Shown here: positions 25,591 to 35,185 of the stretch, in pieces
Position numbering within the stretch: the stretch's first letter is position 1
Layout: each line of letters begins with the position of its first letter
Assembly: GCA_016703765.1 (NCBI GenBank)
Contig: JADJBL010000007.1
Location: forward strand, 1-64,000
DNA length: 64,000 bases
Source: Saprospirales bacterium
Lineage (GTDB): Bacteria; Bacteroidota; Bacteroidia; Chitinophagales; Saprospiraceae
Reading direction: 5' to 3'
Program-made: the position numbers and the translations under genes
Notes under the pieces: model-generated
Seen by the model: the letters and a program-made list of their open reading frames with translations, nothing else
Told to the model about the DNA's origin: nothing
Database searches by the model: none

Positions 25591-28038
25591 ATGAACAAAT
25601 TTTTTCAATCCATCTTACTGAACTTACTACTGTTACTGACCGGATTGACCGGGTTAAACGCACAAACGACTCTGAGCAAAGCCAACAAACAATACGAACT
25701 GCACGCTTACAATTTGGCTGCCAAATCCTACCTGGGTATCGTCGAAAAACAACCCAACAACGTGGAGGCATTGGCCAAACTGGCCGACTGTTATTGGCAT
25801 CTGAATAAAATGGATGATGCCAAAGCCTACTTTGAAAGGGCAATTGAGACGACCAAAGCCGATCCGAAAACCTACTTCCAATACGGGCAGACCCTGAAGG
25901 CCATTGCGCAATACGACCATGCCAAACGGCAATTTCAGGAATACGCAAAAACCTACCCCCTGGAAGGCAATCATTTCGTGGAAAGCTGCGATTTTGCAAT
26001 GGGAGGACAGCAAACCCAGGGTGATTTCGAAGTACAACCCGAAGCTGTAAACACGACTTCCGCCGATTTTGGCCCCGCTTTTTTCCTCAACGACGCAGTC
26101 TTTTCCTCTTCCCGGATCGATATGAAACGCTCCTCCGGAAATCAGTCAGACTGGACCGGCAGCGCCAATAATCAATTGTTCATTTCCTCCAGGGACCAGG
26201 TCAGGGGTTTGAACCAGCCTTCTTTCCTTCGCTCCGAACTTCGCAATGTCTTTAACGAAGGCCCGGTTTCTTACTCACCGGACGGAAGATGGGTGGTCAT
26301 CACAAAAAACAATTTTGTGGACGGCACCCGCCAGATCCCTTCCAGCGGGCTGGAACTGAGCCTCTACATCGCCGAAGTCTCCGACAAGGGCGACTGGCAA
26401 AATCCCCTTCCGTTTCCCCACAACGGCCCCGGCTATTCCAATGGATTTGGAACCTTCGCGCCCGACGGCAATGCGATTTATTTCGCATCCAACAGGCCCG
26501 ACGGCTTCGGCGGCTTTGATATTTTCGTATCTCATCGGGTGGGCAACTCCTGGTCTGCACCCGAAAACCTGGGCCCCGCCATCAACTCGGTCGGGGATGA
26601 AATGACCCCATACTTCAACGGCGCCCACTTGTACTTCGCCTCCAATTGGCATACCGGCTTCGGCGGATTCGATATTTTTAGGGCTCAAAAAGGCTCCCGC
26701 AACTGGGAATCCGTCTCCAATATGGGCTCCGGGATCAACTCCCCCCGCGACGACTACGGTTTCGTCTATGACGAAGTCAACAACATCGGCTACCTGGTCT
26801 CCAACCGGGTGGGTGGCAAAGGCCTGGAAGACGTCTACCGCGTTGAGAAAAGCCTCGATAACATCGTTTTTACGGTCTTCAACGCCGCCGACAAAACCCC
26901 CGTCGCCAACGCGCTGATCGACCTGTCCGCCTGCGGGCAAGGCCGGTTTATGACCGATGCCAGGGGAACCTACACCTTCCGCTCCACGACCGGCTTGAAT
27001 TGCAACGTCGAGATCGCCAAGGAAGGGTATGTGAACAACACCCTGAACATCACCACGCTCGGCGGCCAACAGGGCCGCAATTTTGAGGTGCTGCTTAAGA
27101 AATTCGGAGAAGAGTATTTTGGCGGCATTGTAAACGTGCTGAGCGGCGAGCCCGTCGAATCGACTCTCGTGCGCGCAGTGAGCCAAACGGACGGCTCCAC
27201 CCTCGAATCCTATTCCGATCCGAGGGGCGGCTACGCCCTGGGCCTGCGGCCAAATACCTCTTACGTCATCCGCTATTCCAAACCCGGTTTTGTCGATGTA
27301 AACCGCACGCTGCGCACTGGCGACGGCAGGGATAAAAATATCCTCGGGACTATTTCCATCACCCCCTCTTCAGCCATTATGGGGGCTCCGACCTTGCTGA
27401 GCACGAATTCCAATGTGCCCAACAGCAATGAAATACCCGTCGAGGCATCGGCGCCTTCTTCGCCCATTTCGCAGGGATTTTCCGTACAGGTGGCCGCAGT
27501 GGCAGTAGGTAAAAGCGTCGATCTGGTCGGCTACCGCAACAAACTGGCCGATCTCGGCAATGTGTATATCTCCGAAGAGGGTAGCCATCAGAAGGTGCGA
27601 CTTGGCCCTTTCCAAACAGAGGCCGAAGCTTCCAAAGCCCTGCAAAAAGCCAAAACAAAAGGATACAAATCCGCCTTTGTAGTTCGCCAGGCAGGCACAC
27701 CCTCCGCCATGACCGCCAAAGGTGTACCGGATTCCACGCCCCAGTCTTACAATGCCCCCAACTCGCTTATGACCGGCGGCGGCGGAGCGGCAGGCAGCAG
27801 CCAAATCAAAGTTAAACTGGCAGCCTATAAGGACCTGAAAAATTTCCAGGACCAGAAAGTGTCCGATATCGGCGTCATTGAAAAGAAAGAGAAAAGTGGA
27901 TTCACGGTCGTACTCCTGAGTGGGTATGGTTCGAAAGACGAGGCTCAAAAGGCGCTCAATACCGCCAAGCAGCGCGGGTTTACCGGAGCGATCCTCGTTA
28001 CGGAATCGGCCGCTGGGGAGTATATCAGAATAGAATAA
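25591..28038 (+). CDS. PorE-like TPR/propeller lipoprotein-type scaffold ending in two SPOR domains
   Basis: The 815-aa protein has a signal peptide (MNKFFQSILLNLLLLLTGLT). TPR-like helices lie at about 25-130 (LSKANKQYELHAYNLAAKSY). PD40 propeller repeats lie at about 160-420 (NAIYFASNRPDGFGGFDIFV and LYFASNWHTGFGGFDIFRAQ). Two carboxypeptidase-regulatory-like domains follow at about 430-600. The first three parts match PorE of the T9SS, which ends in an OmpA domain. Here residues about 625-700 (GFSVQVAAVAVGKSVDLVGY) and 736-815 (IKVKLAAYKDLKNFQDQKVS) are instead SPOR-like, a fold that binds denuded peptidoglycan. The inferred role is anchoring an outer-membrane complex to the cell wall. No lipobox cysteine follows the signal peptide, so it may be soluble in the periplasm. 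Confidence 0.8.
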   Translation: MNKFFQSILLNLLLLLTGLTGLNAQTTLSKANKQYELHAYNLAAKSYLGIVEKQPNNVEALAKLADCYWHLNKMDDAKAYFERAIETTKADPKTYFQYGQTLKAIAQYDHAKRQFQEYAKTYPLEGNHFVESCDFAMGGQQTQGDFEVQPEAVNTTSADFGPAFFLNDAVFSSSRIDMKRSSGNQSDWTGSANNQLFISSRDQVRGLNQPSFLRSELRNVFNEGPVSYSPDGRWVVITKNNFVDGTRQIPSSGLELSLYIAEVSDKGDWQNPLPFPHNGPGYSNGFGTFAPDGNAIYFASNRPDGFGGFDIFVSHRVGNSWSAPENLGPAINSVGDEMTPYFNGAHLYFASNWHTGFGGFDIFRAQKGSRNWESVSNMGSGINSPRDDYGFVYDEVNNIGYLVSNRVGGKGLEDVYRVEKSLDNIVFTVFNAADKTPVANALIDLSACGQGRFMTDARGTYTFRSTTGLNCNVEIAKEGYVNNTLNITTLGGQQGRNFEVLLKKFGEEYFGGIVNVLSGEPVESTLVRAVSQTDGSTLESYSDPRGGYALGLRPNTSYVIRYSKPGFVDVNRTLRTGDGRDKNILGTISITPSSAIMGAPTLLSTNSNVPNSNEIPVEASAPSSPISQGFSVQVAAVAVGKSVDLVGYRNKLADLGNVYISEEGSHQKVRLGPFQTEAEASKALQKAKTKGYKSAFVVRQAGTPSAMTAKGVPDSTPQSYNAPNSLMTGGGGAAGSSQIKVKLAAYKDLKNFQDQKVSDIGVIEKKEKSGFTVVLLSGYGSKDEAQKALNTAKQRGFTGAILVTESAAGEYIRIE

Positions 28039-28050
28039 AAGGAATTTTTA

Positions 28051-28094
28051 GAAACAAAAAAGGCAGGCCATCCATGGCCTGCCTTTTTTGTTTC
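28051..28094. terminator. Bidirectional intrinsic terminator
   Basis: Perfect 20-base arms (28051-28070 and 28075-28094) enclose a 4-base loop, with a GC-rich core (AGGCAGGCCA) and A/T tracts on both outer sides. It can terminate both the PorE-like gene (plus) and the Omp28-like gene (minus), whose stop codon begins at its right edge. Confidence 0.92.
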
Positions 28095-29149
28095 TATTGT
28101 TTTAGAAATGGAATGGCGACGCGCTGCCCCGCAGCGGTGCGAACCGTCACTGCATACCAACCGCTTACCGGAATATTGCCCGTTTCGATCGGGAACTCCA
28201 GCTCACCGGCGGGCAAAAAGCCTTCGAAAAGGATCCGGATCGTTTGGCCGTTATCGTTCACCAGGTTTATGGTAACCTCCCCGGGCTCGCTTAAGCAAAG
28301 GAAAAGGGTTGTGGTCGGCCCATCGAGGAGATTGGGCTGGATAGATGCGCTCAAGCCGGGGCAGGTGACGGGGTCGACGGGGGGAGCGGGCTTTGCGTCG
28401 ATCGCCCATACGTTTACCGCCATAAATTTGGTCCCCTCCTTTTTCCAGATGATCCCGACGATATCCAGGTTGTCCAGATCAAACCCGGAATACACCACCG
28501 GGTATGTTTGCGCGAATTCGGTTCCCGACGCTACCGCGCCGTCGACGAGGAGGTCTCCGAAAGTCGTGGGAGTGAGGGCTGCCCGGAGGATGCGCATGTG
28601 CTTTGCGTTTACGGATTGGGAAGCCTGGGGGGCTATCACCAAATCTTCCACCAGGTAAATGCCCAGGTAGTAGGCGCCTTCGGCGGCCTGGAAGAACCTT
28701 GTTTTGGTGGCGAGCTCGAGATTCACGCCATTCCATGTTGTTTCCAAACCCACGTTGGCAAGCGGAGCTGCCAGGTAATTATTGTCGATCTTGCCCTCCA
28801 TGACGGCCAACGCATCGGCCGTGGTAGAGCTGGTAACCGCCTGTATTTCATTATTGATAAAAAACTTGGGCTGGCTGGAGCCTCCCAGGTTGCTTACGAA
28901 ATCGAGAGAAGTCGGGTTCTCCAGCGTGCTCCCTCCGTAATGCGCGGCGATCAACACGGCCTTGTCGGATACATTGTCCCGAAGGTCCTTAAAAAAATCC
29001 CAGCCCCAGGACCCGCAAAAGGGGCACCAGGTTGCGGTACGTTTCGTGACGAGCGACTGCTGGATCTCGGCCACCTGCTGTGCGTAGGACGCAGATAGGG
29101 CAGAAAAAAGGAAAACAAGGGCAATCAGTGTGGATTTGATCTTCATCAT
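28094..29149 (-). CDS. Secreted Omp28-like protein with thioredoxin-fold CxxC and T9SS-type C-terminus
   Basis: The start is ATG 29149 or 29146 (MMKIKSTLIALVFLFSALSA), a signal peptide. The mature N-terminus has TKRTATWCPFCGSWGWDFFK, a C-P-F-C motif in a thioredoxin-like context as in Omp28-related proteins. AVLIAAHYGGSTLENP and QPKFFINNEIQ follow. The last 80 residues (SASIQPNLLDGPTTTLFLCL...SGWYAVTVRTAAGQRVAIPF) resemble a T9SS sorting domain. The 351-aa protein is probably an extracellular or cell-surface thiol-active protein of unknown substrate. It is followed by tilS upstream on the same strand with a 31-base gap. Confidence 0.75.
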   Translation of the reverse strand: MMKIKSTLIALVFLFSALSASYAQQVAEIQQSLVTKRTATWCPFCGSWGWDFFKDLRDNVSDKAVLIAAHYGGSTLENPTSLDFVSNLGGSSQPKFFINNEIQAVTSSTTADALAVMEGKIDNNYLAAPLANVGLETTWNGVNLELATKTRFFQAAEGAYYLGIYLVEDLVIAPQASQSVNAKHMRILRAALTPTTFGDLLVDGAVASGTEFAQTYPVVYSGFDLDNLDIVGIIWKKEGTKFMAVNVWAIDAKPAPPVDPVTCPGLSASIQPNLLDGPTTTLFLCLSEPGEVTINLVNDNGQTIRILFEGFLPAGELEFPIETGNIPVSGWYAVTVRTAAGQRVAIPFLKQ

Positions 29150-29180
29150 CGTCGGGATTTTTTTTAAATAATTTATAAGA

Positions 29181-30523
29181 CTACTGACCGGCCGGAGGCC
29201 GATCGAAACGCAAATGCAGGCACTTAGTTGAAGCCGGCTGCATTTTAAAGCTTTCATCCATTCGATGCCCAACAACCCATGCGATTTGTCCTGAAATGTC
29301 CAAAATCCAGGTTTTCTCTTTTTCAAAACCGGACATTTTGAGATCGCTGAAGAGGTCTTGCAGTTTTTTAGATTTGCCTCCCAAGCCCAAAGGATGAAAA
29401 TAATCGCCCGCTTCCCACCTGCGAAGGAGCAACGGAAACCGCAGCTTTTCGGCATCGAGATACACTTCCCGCTTGTTTTCGGGCCATTCGGGAGGGGCCT
29501 GGTCCAGATAACGGATATAAAGGATTCCCTCCGGAAGGGAAATCTCCTCCGAGCCTTCGGGGATGTCAATCCTGCTAAGTTGCTCTTCATTTAAAGCCGC
29601 CAGCAAGAGCTCTTTCCTGTCGCTGAGCAGGCAATGGGTGGGGAGTACCAACGCCTTCCCGGGCGGAGTTCCTTTTGCTGCAGCAGAGATTGGAATTGCC
29701 CGAAGCGGAATCCGAAGGGCGACAGGATCTCGAACAAAAGGGTAGGAGGGGCGGGGCTCTTTTGAAGCTCCTCCCAGGAAATGACGAGCTGTCCCTTCTG
29801 TAGGGTTGTGACATGCGAAACCCATTCCCCGATACCAAACTCATAAAACCGTTCGGCCTCCCGAATCCGCTGGATCGTGTCGCCGGCGCCGGCTTCAAAA
29901 TCCGGGTTGATGGATTGCAATACGGGGATCACTCCAAGCCGGAGCTTGTTTCGATCGTAGTATTCCTCCTCGTTGGAGCGGTCGAGCCGGTAGGGGATCT
30001 CCTTTCCTTCCAGATAGCCCAGGATTTGATCCTTTGCCGCAAAGAGCAGGGGCCGGATCAAATGGCCGCGTTTTGGGAGAATTCCGTGCAAGCCCCGGAT
30101 GCCGCAGCCTTTCGCGAAGTTGAACAAAAGGGTTTCGATAGAATCGTTCAAATGGTGGCCGGTGGCGATCAAATCATACCCCTCGCGGAGGCGGATAGAT
30201 TCAAGCCATTCGTACCGCAGATCCCTGGCTGCCTCCTGAACGGATTTTCCAGATCCCGCGACTAGCTTCCGGGTGTCGAAAGAAACCCCGAAAAAAGGAA
30301 CGCCCATATTGCTTGCCAGTTGGCGGACAAAGTCCTCGTCAGCTGCGGAATCATCCCCTCGGAGCTGGTAGTTGCAATGGGCTATTCCGATCCTATAACC
30401 CGATTCTGCAAACAGGTGGGCCAGCAGCACGGAGTCGGGTCCGCCGCTCACCGCAAGCAACACGCTGTCGGTAGGACTACAGAGGTTTTCCCTGGAAATG
30501 AATTCGGCAAATGCGTCTGACAT
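29181..30523 (-). CDS. tilS: tRNA(Ile)-lysidine synthase, one frameshift
   Basis: TilS converts cytidine-34 of the tRNA-Ile CAU anticodon to lysidine, and is essential in most bacteria. The PP-loop SVLLAVSGGPDSVLLAHLFA, the family motifs GIAHCNYQLRGDDSAADEDF and LIATGHHLNDSIETLLFNFA, and the C-terminal domain (FPLLLRRWEAGDYFHPLGLG, GKSKKLQDLFSDLKM) are all present. The frame breaks at a four-base run (29640-29643); adding one base joins GRRWYSP to THCLLSDRKELLLAA. Start ATG 30523 was chosen over the upstream extension because a TAnnTTTG element lies just before it. The repaired length of about 448 aa is normal. Confidence 0.93.
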
Positions 30524-30531
30524 AATTGGTC

Positions 30532-30539
30532 CAAAGATA
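30532..30539 (-). promoter_or_regulatory. Putative -7 promoter element of tilS
   Basis: The minus strand reads TATCTTTG, an exact TAnnTTTG match, 8 bases upstream of the tilS ATG. A TTTG (complement of 30565-30568) lies upstream at a rather long 25-base spacing. If used, the mRNA would have almost no 5' leader. Confidence 0.35.
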
Positions 30540-30627
30540 GCCAGCTTGGGGCTGAATTTTTGCCCAAATAAATAGATAGTGTAAGTTTTACATCTATATT
30601 TACCGGCCATTACCAAGGCTAATCGAC

Positions 30628-31302
30628 ATGTCAACCCGGCCCTCTTTAGAAGCATGTATTTTTGATCTGGACGGCGTTCTGGTGGACACGGCCAAGTACC
30701 ATTTTCTCGCCTGGCGCCGCCTGGCCAACGAGTTGGGCTTTGATTTCGACGAGGAGGCCAACGAGAAATTGAAGGGAGTGGGCCGGATGGAATCCCTCGA
30801 AATCATTCTTTCCTGGGGAGGTATCGCCCTGACGGAGGAGCAAAAGCAGAGCTGGGCCGAGCGGAAAAACGGATGGTACCTGGAACTGGTCGAGGGAATG
30901 GACCCCTCTGAAATCCTGGAAGGGGTAATGGATTTTCTGGAAGACCTTAAAAAGAACGGGATACGCATAGGCATAGCCTCGAGCAGCAAAAATGCGGCTA
31001 CCATACTGGAAAAGATCGGACTATCGGGGCATTTTGAAACCCTGGTCGATGGAAATGGCCTCGCCAGGACCAAGCCCGACCCGCTGATCTTCCTGACATG
31101 CGCCCAGGCTCTGGGGGTTGACCCCGGGCATGCGGTCGTTTTTGAGGATGCCCAAAGCGGTATAGACGCAGCGCTGGCCGGAGGATTTTGGGCGGTCGGA
31201 GTGGGCAAGCCAGAGGTCTTGAGCGATGCCCGCTTAGTCATCCCCGGATTTAAAGGCTGGACCTGGGCCAAAATGGAATCGGCATTGTTGAACCCATCTT
31301 AA
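30628..31302 (+). CDS. pgmB: Beta-phosphoglucomutase
   Basis: This HAD-family enzyme converts beta-glucose 1-phosphate, the product of maltose phosphorylase, to glucose 6-phosphate. The 224-aa protein has the nucleophile motif CIFDLDGVLVDTAKYHFLAW, the cap motif GVGRMESLEIIL, motif II IASSSKNAATI, DGNGLARTKPDPLIF with the motif III lysine and FEDAQSGIDAA with the acidic pair. It is the first gene of the maltodextrin operon and is separated from the phosphorylase by 6 bases, a common pairing that confirms the substrate. Confidence 0.95.
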   Translation: MSTRPSLEACIFDLDGVLVDTAKYHFLAWRRLANELGFDFDEEANEKLKGVGRMESLEIILSWGGIALTEEQKQSWAERKNGWYLELVEGMDPSEILEGVMDFLEDLKKNGIRIGIASSSKNAATILEKIGLSGHFETLVDGNGLARTKPDPLIFLTCAQALGVDPGHAVVFEDAQSGIDAALAGGFWAVGVGKPEVLSDARLVIPGFKGWTWAKMESALLNPS

Positions 31303-31308
31303 GGATTC

Positions 31309-33630
31309 ATGAAGGAATATTTGAAGCACGACGAGTGGACGATTGTGGAAGAGGGCTGGAACCCCTCTAATCAGCGTATTTCGGAGAGCATTTTCTCGCT
31401 GGGCAACGGCCGCTTTGGGCAACGCGCCAATTTTGAAGAAGATTATTCGGGCGACAGCCTGCCCGGAAATTATGTGGCCGGTATTTACTATCCGGACAAA
31501 ACCCGGGTGGGCTGGTGGAAAAACGGCTATCCCGAGTATTTTGCCAAAGTGCTCAACGCCCCCAACTGGATCGGCATCCGCATCGCCGTGGACAGCGTCC
31601 CGCTCGATCTGGCCAAATGCGAGGTCCGCTCCTTCCGACGCGTGTTGGACATGCGGCGCGGCTTTCTGGAGCGCTCTTTTGTGGCCAGAATGGAATCGGG
31701 TATGGAACTGGAGGTCAAGGCGATCCGCCTGTGCAGCATCGCCGATGACGAAACCGCCGCTATCCGTTACTCCCTCAAAGCACTGAACTTCGACGCAGGC
31801 CTGGAGATCACCCTGTATGTCGATGGCGACGTGGTGAACCAGGACGCCAATTACGATGAGAAATTCTGGAGCGCGGTTTCCCAGCAGGCCGGCTCTGACA
31901 ACGCCTGCATAGTGACCGAAACCCGAAAAACCGCCTTTCAGGTTGCCACCGCCATTCAATTTTCACTTTCCGTGGATGGGGAAAAAGTCCAAAACGACCC
32001 CTATCGGGTGGAAAAAGAAAAATACGCCGGGTGTACCGTCCCTGTTGATTTGGCGGAAGGACGGACCCTGGTGATCGAGAAATACGCCGGCATCGTTTCC
32101 TCCCTCAATTACCCAAAGGAACAGCTAGCCGAGGCCGGACAAAACGCGGCCAAAAGGGCTGCGCAACTGGGTTTCGACGCCATGCTCAAAGCCCAGGCCG
32201 ATGCCTGGCAAGCCAAATGGGAAGAGGCGGATATCGTCATCGAGGGCGATGTCGCTGCGCAGCAGGGCATCCGCTTCAATATTTTCCAGCTTTACCAGAC
32301 CTACACCGGAGAAGACCAGCGGCTCAATATTGGCCCGAAAGGCTTCACCGGAGAGAAATATGGAGGAAGCACCTATTGGGATACGGAGGCCTATTGTTTT
32401 CCCTTCTACATGGCCACAGCCGACCCCCACGTGGCCCGGAACCTGTTGATCTACCGATACAAGCACCTCGAAAAGGCCATTGAAAACGCCGCCAAACTTG
32501 GCTTTAAAGACGGCGCGGCTCTTTACCCCATGGTAACTATGAATGGCGAGGAAAGCCATAACGAGTGGGAGATCACCTTCGAAGAGATACACCGCAACGG
32601 CGCGATTGCCTATGCGATCTACGATTTTGTCCGATATACCGGCGAAAAGGAATACCTGGCCGAATACGGCCTGGAAGTGCTCATCGGCATCGCCCGCTTC
32701 TGGGCCCAGCGCGTGCATTTTTCGACCCAAAGGCAGCAATACGTCATGCACGGGGTCACGGGCCCGAACGAATACGAAAACAACGTCAACAACAACTGGT
32801 ACACGAACTACATCGCCGTCTGGTGCATGCGCTACGCCATGGAGGCCCTGGAATACGTGAAAACGGCATTCCCCCAAAAGCTGGAGGTCCTTGCAGAAAA
32901 GACCCGCTTTTACGAATACACCGAAACGACCCAATGGAAAGCCATTTGCGATAATATGTACTTCCCGGAAAGCAAAGAACTCGGCATATTCGTGCAGCAC
33001 GACGGCTTCCTCGACAAAGACCTCCTCACCGTGGCCGATCTGGATCCCTCCCAGCGCCCGATCAATCAGAAATGGTCCTGGGACCGTATCCTGCGCTCGG
33101 TCTTTATCAAACAAGCGGACGTGTTGCAGGGGCTCTATTTTTTCGAAGACCATTTCGACCTGGATACCATCCGTCGAAACTTCGACTTTTACGAGCCGAG
33201 GACAGTCCACGAGTCCTCGCTTTCGCCCTGTGTGCATGTGATCCTGGCCTCCAGGCTGGGCAAGGAGGAGAAAGCCTACGAAATGTACCTTCGCACCGCC
33301 CGGCTCGACCTCGACGACTACAACAACGATACGGACGACGGTTGCCACATCACCAGTATGGCGGGCACCTGGATGTCTTTCGTAAAAGGGTTTGGCGGCA
33401 TGCGCGTGTACGACGGCCAATTGCAGTTGAATCCTTTTTTGCCCTCAAAATGGAAGGGGTATTCCTTTCAAATCCGGTTCAGAGGGCATTTTATCATCAT
33501 CCGGGTAGGCAAGGATGCTATTTCCATTGGGAATAAAAGCGAAAAAGAGCTTACCTTCAAGCTGTTTGGAAAGGAACAGACCGTATCTGCCCAAGGGGAG
33601 TTAAAGATACCAGCAGGGACGGCAAAATAA
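31309..33630 (+). CDS. mapA: Maltose phosphorylase-type glycoside hydrolase family 65
   Basis: GH65 phosphorylases cleave maltose or related alpha-glucobioses with inorganic phosphate, giving glucose and beta-glucose 1-phosphate. The 773-aa length fits. Landmarks are SESIFSLGNGRFGQRANFEE near the N-terminus, the +1/-1 site motif GGSTYWDTEAYCFPF, the catalytic acid Glu488 in VTGPNEYENNVNNNWYTN and the phosphate-binding HESSLSPCVH. Maltose specificity is inferred from its neighbours (pgmB, GH13 enzymes, MFS importer) and overall similarity; trehalose or kojibiose phosphorylase cannot be excluded. There is no signal peptide, so it is cytoplasmic. Confidence 0.9.
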   Translation: MKEYLKHDEWTIVEEGWNPSNQRISESIFSLGNGRFGQRANFEEDYSGDSLPGNYVAGIYYPDKTRVGWWKNGYPEYFAKVLNAPNWIGIRIAVDSVPLDLAKCEVRSFRRVLDMRRGFLERSFVARMESGMELEVKAIRLCSIADDETAAIRYSLKALNFDAGLEITLYVDGDVVNQDANYDEKFWSAVSQQAGSDNACIVTETRKTAFQVATAIQFSLSVDGEKVQNDPYRVEKEKYAGCTVPVDLAEGRTLVIEKYAGIVSSLNYPKEQLAEAGQNAAKRAAQLGFDAMLKAQADAWQAKWEEADIVIEGDVAAQQGIRFNIFQLYQTYTGEDQRLNIGPKGFTGEKYGGSTYWDTEAYCFPFYMATADPHVARNLLIYRYKHLEKAIENAAKLGFKDGAALYPMVTMNGEESHNEWEITFEEIHRNGAIAYAIYDFVRYTGEKEYLAEYGLEVLIGIARFWAQRVHFSTQRQQYVMHGVTGPNEYENNVNNNWYTNYIAVWCMRYAMEALEYVKTAFPQKLEVLAEKTRFYEYTETTQWKAICDNMYFPESKELGIFVQHDGFLDKDLLTVADLDPSQRPINQKWSWDRILRSVFIKQADVLQGLYFFEDHFDLDTIRRNFDFYEPRTVHESSLSPCVHVILASRLGKEEKAYEMYLRTARLDLDDYNNDTDDGCHITSMAGTWMSFVKGFGGMRVYDGQLQLNPFLPSKWKGYSFQIRFRGHFIIIRVGKDAISIGNKSEKELTFKLFGKEQTVSAQGELKIPAGTAK

Positions 33631-33667
33631 CATGGAGGAATTCCTACATTTGGAAAAAATACCTCGT

Positions 33668-34192
33668 ATGCTTCGTTTAATAATTCTTTGCTTCTTTCTC
33701 TCCAGCCTTTTTGCCTGCAAGCCGGAAACCCCGGCGGAAGGAGAATCCGCAACCAAGACCAGGCCTATTACGCCACCCGAGGGCGGTCCCATTATTGGCG
33801 CCAACAAGCAGCCCAGCATGCAAACCGAGCAGCTGTTCAAATACCTGTCTACCGGGTATTGGTACGTGGAAGCCTATGTGAAGATCAACGACCGCGAATC
33901 CGCGCTCGAAAACCGCGGCCGCTGGTACCGGTTTTCACCCGAAGGGACCTTTGAAAGCGGCAAGTTCCTGACGGCTTCTTCAAAAGGGTCCTGGACCTAT
34001 GACCCTCAAAATGCACTGATCTTTATCGACTCCCAAAACGACCTGGAGGACGGGGAGTGGAAACTGCAAATGGGCAAAAGCGGAACGGTCATGATCTGGG
34101 TTGGAACCACGCGCTTTTTGCAAAACAGCATCCAGCTCAAGTTGGAGAATTACCTCGAATTAATGGCAGAACTGCCGGCGCCCGGGAATTAA
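33668..34192 (+). CDS. Small lipoprotein in the maltodextrin operon
   Basis: ATG 33668 (MLRLIILCFFLSSLFAC) gives a lipoprotein signal. The 174-aa protein has a lipocalin-like beta pattern: GYWYVEAYVKINDRESALEN, RGRWYRFSPEGTFESGKF, GSWTYDPQNALIFIDSQNDL. Its role is unknown; its place between the phosphorylase and the glycan-binding lipoprotein suggests an accessory function at the envelope in glucan use. Confidence 0.65.
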   Translation: MLRLIILCFFLSSLFACKPETPAEGESATKTRPITPPEGGPIIGANKQPSMQTEQLFKYLSTGYWYVEAYVKINDRESALENRGRWYRFSPEGTFESGKFLTASSKGSWTYDPQNALIFIDSQNDLEDGEWKLQMGKSGTVMIWVGTTRFLQNSIQLKLENYLELMAELPAPGN

Positions 34193-34224
34193 GTCCATTT
34201 TTCAAAAACCAAAAGACCTTCCGC

Positions 34225-35153
34225 ATGAAACATGCTCTTCTATACCTGGTCGTTTTCCACATTTTTCTCTTTACTGCCTGCCGCAATACAGACGTTCAGG
34301 AAGCCGGACAACAAACTCAGGCCTCTTCCGCTGCCATTGCAGCGATAGATTCTAACAGTGTCCCTCTGCCCCTGGTCAGCGGATGGCTGGCCCCCGTGCA
34401 ATTGACCGGGGTAGAAACGAGTGTTTCGATGGAGGACTATTTCAGCGATGTAACCAAAATCGACTCGATTACGACCAGCCAGGGCATCAGGGCGCAGCTT
34501 GGACCCGACAAAAAAGAGCTGATCCTCAATATCGACGGGGACCTGGGCTTTCTCTCCACCCTTCGCTTTTGGGCGGGCGGGAATCACTATGACCTTCTCC
34601 TGAAGACCCCGGTGACCATGCCGGTCACCCTGCGTTTGAGGGATTTGAAGTATAAATCGGTCCGGATAAAGGGAGAAATGAACGCCTGGAACCCAAATGA
34701 AGGCGTCATGGTCTTGAAAAACGGAATCTGGGAGCTCGGCTTCCAGCTGAATCCCGGCGATTATCAGTATGTTTTCGTGGTGGATGGAAAGGAAATAACC
34801 GACCCGAAAACCCGCAAAAAGCCTCGAACGGCTCAGGCGGGTACAACTCCCTTCTTTCTCTCAAAAAGGCCGGCAAATCCGGGCTTCCAAAACTACACAG
34901 CCCCCGTGCAACCTGCGATGTGCTTCAAATAGGGATCGACAACCCCGGCGCCGCTTTCGTCTTTTGGGAAAATCAACTCCTCGAAACCAGGAAAGAGGGG
35001 AATATTATTACCGTCACCTTGCCCCGGGAGGCAGCTACTGCAACCAGCTCATCCGTAAGGGCTTTCGGGCAAAACGAAAATGGGGTTTCCAACGAACTGC
35101 TCATCCCCCTGGAGGCCGGGAAGGTCGCGACGGAAAAAACCAATAAAAATTGA
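34225..35153 (+). CDS. Lipoprotein with CBM48-like glycan-binding domain, one frameshift
   Basis: A lipoprotein signal (MKHALLYLVVFHIFLFTAC) precedes an N-terminal domain typical of cyclomaltodextrinase-like proteins (NIDGDLGFLSTLRFWAGGNH). A carbohydrate-binding module with the glycogen-binding pattern VRIKGEMNAWNPNEGVMVL and GDYQYVFVVDGKEITDP follows. An A5 run at 34816-34820 should be A6; repair joins KTRK to KASNGSGGYNSLLSLKKAGK and the second frame to 35153, giving about 309 aa. No GH13 catalytic domain is present; the catalytic protein is encoded separately just downstream with a 1-base TGATG overlap option. Likely a surface or periplasmic starch-binding partner. Confidence 0.7.
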
Positions 35154-35185
35154 TGATCCCGCCAATCTCTGAAAAAATTGCAGCT

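Noticed and set aside
32125..33420. Long open frame (431 codons) antisense to the GH65 phosphorylase
   Set aside because: The plus-strand frame is a full-length GH65 enzyme with its catalytic residues; the antisense frame has no recognisable sequence.
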